Source of the DNA: Viridibacterium sp035456105
GTDB taxonomy: Bacteria; Pseudomonadota; Gammaproteobacteria; Burkholderiales; Rhodocyclaceae
Assembly (NCBI GenBank): GCA_035456105.1
Contig: DATIDV010000043.1
Span: forward strand, 124,001 to 188,000
Direction: 5' to 3'
DNA: 64,000 nt
Made by a program: the position numbers and the translations under genes. Positions 60,624-64,000 of this stretch are shown here, one piece after another. How positions within the stretch are numbered: position 1 is the first letter of the stretch; each line of letters opens with the position of its first letter. The notes beneath the pieces are model-generated. The model had not been told where the DNA came from. It saw only the letters and a list, made by a program, of their open reading frames with translations, and searched no databases.

Positions 60624-62135
60624 TCATTGGAACGCCACCTCGGCAAAACTCCGCAGCTTACGACTATGCAACACATTCCTGCCCTGCTCGCGCAGCATCT
60701 CCAGTGCGCGGATGCCGATGCGCAGATGCTGGTCGACGCGCTCACGGTAGAAGTGATTCGCCATGCCCGGCAGTTTGATTTCGCCGTGCAGGGGCTTATC
60801 GCTTACGCATAGCAAGGTGCCGTAGGGCACGCGAAAACGGAATCCGTTGGCGGCAATCGTTGCACTTTCCATGTCGAGCGCCACGGCGCGGCTCTGGCTG
60901 AAGCGGCGTTGCGGGGTGTTGTCGGGCAGCAGTTCCCAGTTGCGATTGTCGGTGGTGGCCACGGTGCCCGTACGCAGAACGCGCTTGAGTTTCGGCCCCG
61001 ACAGACCGGTAATGTCGGCCACTGCGGATTCAAGTGCCACCTGGATTTCAGCCAGCGCAGGAATGGGTACCCACACCGGCAGTTCTTCATCGAGCACATG
61101 ATCTTCACGCACGTAAGCGTGGGCGAGCACGTAGTCGCCAAGCTCTTGGGTGGTGCGCAGACCCGCACAGTGACCAAGCATGATCCAGGCATGCGGGCGC
61201 AACACGGCAATGTGGTCGGTGATGGTCTTGGCGTTGGCGGGCCCCACGCCGATATTGACCATCGTTATGCCAGCACCATCTTCGCGCACGAGGTGATAGG
61301 CCGGCATTTGTGGCTGGCGCGGTGGTGCCTTGCCCAGCGCATCATATTCGCCAGGGGCTTCGCCCACTCGACGCGTGATGACATTGCCGGGTTCAACGAA
61401 GGCGATGTACGGGCTGGCCGGATCATTCATCAAGTCATGACCCATGCGCACGAATTCGTCGATGTAGAACTGGTAGTTGGTAAACAACACGAAGTTCTGG
61501 AAGTGCTCGGGCGAGGTGCCGCTGTAATGACGCAAGCGTTGCAGCGAGTAGTCGACGCGTGGTGCGGTGAACAGGGACAGCGGCTGCGACTCACCGGGCT
61601 TGGGCACGTGCGTACCGTTGGCGATGCCATCGTCCATCGCCGACAGGTCGGGCAAGTCGAACACGTCACGCATGAGGCGACGACGCTCGCGCGTCATATT
61701 GCCTTCGATATGATCGTAATCACCGAACGAGAAATGAATGGGAATGGGTGCCGAACTGGTGCCGACTTCAATTTCGACATCGTGGTTCTGCAACAGCAGG
61801 CTGAACTGCTCACGGTAGTAGTTGGCAAAAAGGTCGGGCCGCGTCAGCGAGGTTTCGTAGTGGCCGGGGCCGGCGACGAATCCGTAGGAAAGATGCCTGT
61901 CATGCCCTTCCGCTTTGGCGACAGTATCGGTATGGATGCGCACGAAGGGATAGCACGCCCGCACGCGGGGAAAGGCCTTCCCCTCATCAACAGCGATCTC
62001 TTCGCCTGCAACAAAACGCTGCATGGATTCACGCAGATGATTGATGCTGTTGTTGTAGATGGTCTGCACCTGGGCAAGTGCCGCGTCAGCATCGCTGAAA
62101 CGCATCGGGGCGATGAACGGAGGACGATATGGCAT
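60624..62135 (-). CDS. amn: AMP nucleosidase
   Basis: A 503-residue enzyme that hydrolyses AMP to adenine and ribose 5-phosphate and helps control the adenylate pool. The N-terminal domain includes FVAGPGHYETSLTRPDLFAN and SSAPIPIHFSFGDYDHIEGN. The C-terminal nucleoside-phosphorylase-like domain has MVNIGVGPANAKTITDHIAV, MLGHCAGLRTTQELGDYVLA and ALDMESATIAANGFRFRVPY. Length is close to the E. coli enzyme (484). AAAAGAGCTAGAAC lies before the ATG. It is monocistronic as far as visible. Confidence 0.95.
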   Translation of the reverse strand: MPYRPPFIAPMRFSDADAALAQVQTIYNNSINHLRESMQRFVAGEEIAVDEGKAFPRVRACYPFVRIHTDTVAKAEGHDRHLSYGFVAGPGHYETSLTRPDLFANYYREQFSLLLQNHDVEIEVGTSSAPIPIHFSFGDYDHIEGNMTRERRRLMRDVFDLPDLSAMDDGIANGTHVPKPGESQPLSLFTAPRVDYSLQRLRHYSGTSPEHFQNFVLFTNYQFYIDEFVRMGHDLMNDPASPYIAFVEPGNVITRRVGEAPGEYDALGKAPPRQPQMPAYHLVREDGAGITMVNIGVGPANAKTITDHIAVLRPHAWIMLGHCAGLRTTQELGDYVLAHAYVREDHVLDEELPVWVPIPALAEIQVALESAVADITGLSGPKLKRVLRTGTVATTDNRNWELLPDNTPQRRFSQSRAVALDMESATIAANGFRFRVPYGTLLCVSDKPLHGEIKLPGMANHFYRERVDQHLRIGIRALEMLREQGRNVLHSRKLRSFAEVAFQ

Positions 62136-62290
62136 GTTCTAGCTCTTTTCCAGAAAGTCATCAGCGTGGAAGCGCTGACAGGGATGGCTGAGATCAGCAC
62201 GACATAGACCGTACATTACCTTGAAGTGGCGCCGTGCGTGCGCGCGACGATTTCAATCCACACAGAATCGCTTGCTCCGCCGCAATGAAG

Positions 62291-62314
62291 AAAGCCACGC
62301 ATTGCGTGGCCTTT
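62291..62314 (-). terminator. Intrinsic terminator after the DODA-type gene
   Basis: On the minus strand AAAGGCCACGC, loop AAT, GCGTGGCTTTCTT. It lies 35 bp after the stop of the dioxygenase gene at 62349. Confidence 0.8.
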
Positions 62315-62348
62315 CGTTGCGTTGAATTGCTTGGGCTTAGTTGAAAGC

Positions 62349-63173
62349 TCAGCTAAAAGCGTACGCATCCATCGCTAATGCGCCGCCTTCAAAATCCTCA
62401 AACACCGTTTCTGTTTTCCAGTGCTCGCCCGCAGCACCCAGCGCGACGAAGAGCGGCAGGAAATGCTCCGGCGTCGGGTGCGCGCGCAAGGCGGATGGCG
62501 CCTGCGACTCCCAGTCCACCAGCTCGTCAGTCCTGTTGTCTTGCACACGCTGGTCTACCCAATCGCGGAACTCGCTTGCATAGGTGGCAACTGAGGTGGC
62601 CACCGCACCACGGCTCTGTCCGCGAGACATGAAGAAGTCGCGCAAGTTGTGCGTCATGTGACCCGAGCCGATGATCAGCACGCCTTCATCACGCAGGCTT
62701 TCCAGCGCACGCCCCAAGGCGAGGTGATGACGCGCACCGCGATCGGACTGGATGGAAAGTTGCAGCACCGGCACATCCGCATCGGGGTACATGTGCAGCA
62801 GCGGTGACCAGGCACCGTGGTCAAGACCGCGATTTGCCTCAATGCCTGTGCAGATATCCGCCTTGCGCAGCAGCGCCTGCACGTGCTCGGCCAGGGCAGG
62901 CTCGCCCGGCGCCGGGTACTGGATGCGATACAACTCTGCCGGAAAGCCGCCGAAATCGTGATTGGTCTCTGGCGCCGTTGCACCCGTCACCATCGGGATG
63001 TTGGTCTCCCAGTGCGCCGATGCCATCAGGATCGCACGCGGCTTGCCGATGCGCTGTGCCAGCGCAGTCCAGCTTTCACCGGCGGCACCGGCGTGAAGCG
63101 CATGCATGGGTGAGCCATGCGATATGAATAACGAGGGAAGGCGGGCCGATGCACGAACTGACGGGGTACTCAC
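62349..63173 (-). CDS. DODA-type class III extradiol ring-cleavage dioxygenase
   Basis: A 274-residue non-haem iron or zinc enzyme of the 4,5-DOPA dioxygenase (YgiD) family. Metal and catalytic His are visible in SLFISHGSPMHAL, ILMASAHWETN, GLDHGAWSPLLHMYP and IGSGHMTHNLRDF. The frame is open to 63203, but GTG at 63173 has AGGAGAAATATC in front, an excellent site, and starts MSTPSVRASARLPSLFISHG. It is 63 bp after the GST gene on the same strand and probably cotranscribed. Substrates may be catechols or other aromatic diols. Confidence 0.9.
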   Translation of the reverse strand: MSTPSVRASARLPSLFISHGSPMHALHAGAAGESWTALAQRIGKPRAILMASAHWETNIPMVTGATAPETNHDFGGFPAELYRIQYPAPGEPALAEHVQALLRKADICTGIEANRGLDHGAWSPLLHMYPDADVPVLQLSIQSDRGARHHLALGRALESLRDEGVLIIGSGHMTHNLRDFFMSRGQSRGAVATSVATYASEFRDWVDQRVQDNRTDELVDWESQAPSALRAHPTPEHFLPLFVALGAAGEHWKTETVFEDFEGGALAMDAYAFS

Positions 63174-63236
63174 GATATTTCTCCTGTGCGGCAGCCCCTT
63201 CACTGGGGCTGCCCGCGATACTGCAAAACGACTGCC

Positions 63237-63845
63237 CTACTTCAACAAACCCTCGGCCTTCAAGGCAGCCTGCACGGCCGGGCGTGCCGCAACGCGCGCC
63301 GAATACTCGGCCAGCACGGGCCACTTGGCGAGATCGATACCGGTCCACTTGGTCCAGCCCAGCAGCGTGAAGAGGTAGCCATCGGCCACCGTGAAGGTAT
63401 CGCCCATGAGGTACTGCTTGCCCTTGAGCTGATCCGAGATGTAGTCGAAACGCCCTCCAATCTGCTCACGCAGCCCGGTCTTGTAGTCTTCCGGCGTGGT
63501 CGGCTTGAATAGCGGACCAAAGGCTTTGTGAACTTCGGAATTGAGGAAACCAAGCCACTCCTGCAAACGGTAACGGGCAATCGTGCCGTTGGCGGGTGCC
63601 AGTTTCGATTCGGGCTTCAAATCGGCGATGTACTGCGCGATGACAGGGCCTTCGCTCAGATAGCTACCATCGTCAAGTTGCAAGAGGGGCACATAGCCCT
63701 TCGGGTTGATTTCGCGGTAGTCGCCACCGCCTTCCATGGCCTTGGTCTTGGTGTCGACCTTCTGCAGGTCAAACGTCAAGCCCGCTTCGCGCAGGGCAAT
63801 GTGAGGGGACAGGGAACAAACGCCGGGTGCGTAGAACAGCTTCAT
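63237..63845 (-). CDS. gstA: Glutathione S-transferase (beta class)
   Basis: A 202-residue cytoplasmic GST. The N-terminal thioredoxin-like domain begins MKLFYAPGVCSLSPHIALRE, with the beta-class Cys10. KGYVPLLQLDDGSYLSEGPV carries the cis-Pro and the glutathione-binding Ser (ES-type SEG). The C-terminal helical domain includes YLMGDTFTVADGYLFTLLGW. GAAAAAGGAGATTCAC lies before the ATG. It lies between a DoxX-like gene and the dioxygenase, all on the minus strand, an arrangement suggesting a detoxification operon. Confidence 0.93.
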   Translation of the reverse strand: MKLFYAPGVCSLSPHIALREAGLTFDLQKVDTKTKAMEGGGDYREINPKGYVPLLQLDDGSYLSEGPVIAQYIADLKPESKLAPANGTIARYRLQEWLGFLNSEVHKAFGPLFKPTTPEDYKTGLREQIGGRFDYISDQLKGKQYLMGDTFTVADGYLFTLLGWTKWTGIDLAKWPVLAEYSARVAARPAVQAALKAEGLLK

Positions 63846-63908
63846 GTGAATCTCCTTTTTTGCAAAACGGAGACGGCGCCGCTGGAGCGCCGTCAATCAG
63901 AGCCCGAC

Positions 63909-64000
63909 TCAGGCGCGCGCCAGAACACCTGTTTGTTGCGCCCGCCAGCCATCGAACGAGAACGCGCCACTACCCAGCAACGCCTGCACTACAACGCCAA
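63909..64000 (-). CDS. C-terminal end of a DoxX-like protein, partial
   Basis: The frame entering from the right edge reads GVVVQALLGSGAFSFDGWRA, then QQTGVLARA and a stop (TGA at 63911-63909). A Leu-Gly-x-Gly-x-(F/Y)-S-(F/L)-D end is typical of DoxX-family membrane proteins. Only about 30 residues are present, so the family call is tentative. It lies upstream of the GST on the same strand, with 63 bp between. Confidence 0.55.
   Translation of the reverse strand, partial: GVVVQALLGSGAFSFDGWRAQQTGVLARA

Overview
The window is a 64 kb piece of a bacterial chromosome with high GC content, roughly 60 percent or more by eye. The lineage suggested is Betaproteobacteria of the Rhodocyclales/Burkholderiales type. 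The support is the trpS / site-2 protease / YciO / PHP-phosphatase order, a tandem glycine riboswitch ahead of gcvT-gcvH-gcvP, TorF- and PEP-CTERM-type envelope features, NodT-type outer-membrane factors and DUF6515/glycine-zipper lipoproteins. Genus cannot be fixed from the sequence alone. No rRNA, tRNA, CRISPR array or intact transposase gene was seen.

Layout. 0-3.3 kb: minus-strand housekeeping operon (PHP phosphatase, YciO, M50 protease, trpS cut by the window edge). 3.3-8.6 kb: glycine cleavage operon under a tandem glycine riboswitch whose second aptamer overlaps an intrinsic terminator. 8.6-12.3 kb: a large, lower-GC DUF4238/SEC-C protein, an AlkD-like repair protein and a DUF5710 protein. 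12.5-14.5 kb: GAF-GGDEF diguanylate cyclase and a TorF-type outer-membrane protein. 14.8-20.9 kb: ECF sigma factor, zinc-finger anti-sigma factor and subtilase lipoprotein in one overlapping operon, followed by two Gly-rich lipoproteins and a decayed 3' fragment of gcvP. 21-27 kb: L-aspartate dehydrogenase, then an alpha/beta hydrolase, isochorismatase-like hydrolase, ABM protein, YtcJ-type amidohydrolase and DoxX protein. 27.4-30.3 kb: self-regulated MerR/TipAS-like regulator and an ECF41 sigma factor with its carboxymuconolactone-decarboxylase-type target; both ECF41 genes have a TGTCACA-N16-CGTC promoter. 30.5-33.2 kb: outer-membrane factor plus adaptor of an RND system without the pump. 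33.4-38.2 kb: PstS-like binding protein, WrbA, a PEP-CTERM remnant and a coupled pair of secreted proteins. 38.5-43.9 kb: hybrid-sensing histidine kinase, two NarL-type regulators and a divergent epoxide-hydrolase-like protein. 44.3-50.7 kb: secreted esterase with divergent LysR, mannonate dehydratase, and an NmrA-like reductase with divergent TetR and palindromic operator. 51.3-64 kb: katG, a surface-antigen barrel, an amino-acid permease, a DMT transporter, small envelope proteins, AMP nucleosidase, DODA-type dioxygenase, GST and the end of a DoxX-like gene.

The second half is typical accessory space: many one- to three-gene transcription units, each with its own regulator, dealing with oxidative or electrophile stress (KatG, WrbA, GST, AhpD-like, NmrA-like) and envelope functions. 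Two families of palindromic repeats are scattered between the units: eight REP-like elements built on CGTCATCCCGG and two built on GTAGGGTGGGTT. A 155-bp MITE-like palindrome lies near 58.9 kb.

Most interesting points: the sigma/anti-sigma/subtilase operon in which the anti-sigma periplasmic tail resembles the protease pro-region; the DUF4238-SEC-C protein; the ECF41 promoter pair; the gcvP remnant; and a paralogous pair of envelope proteins in which a glycine zipper is spliced into a shared domain. All calls rest on reading the sequence; no database search was run.
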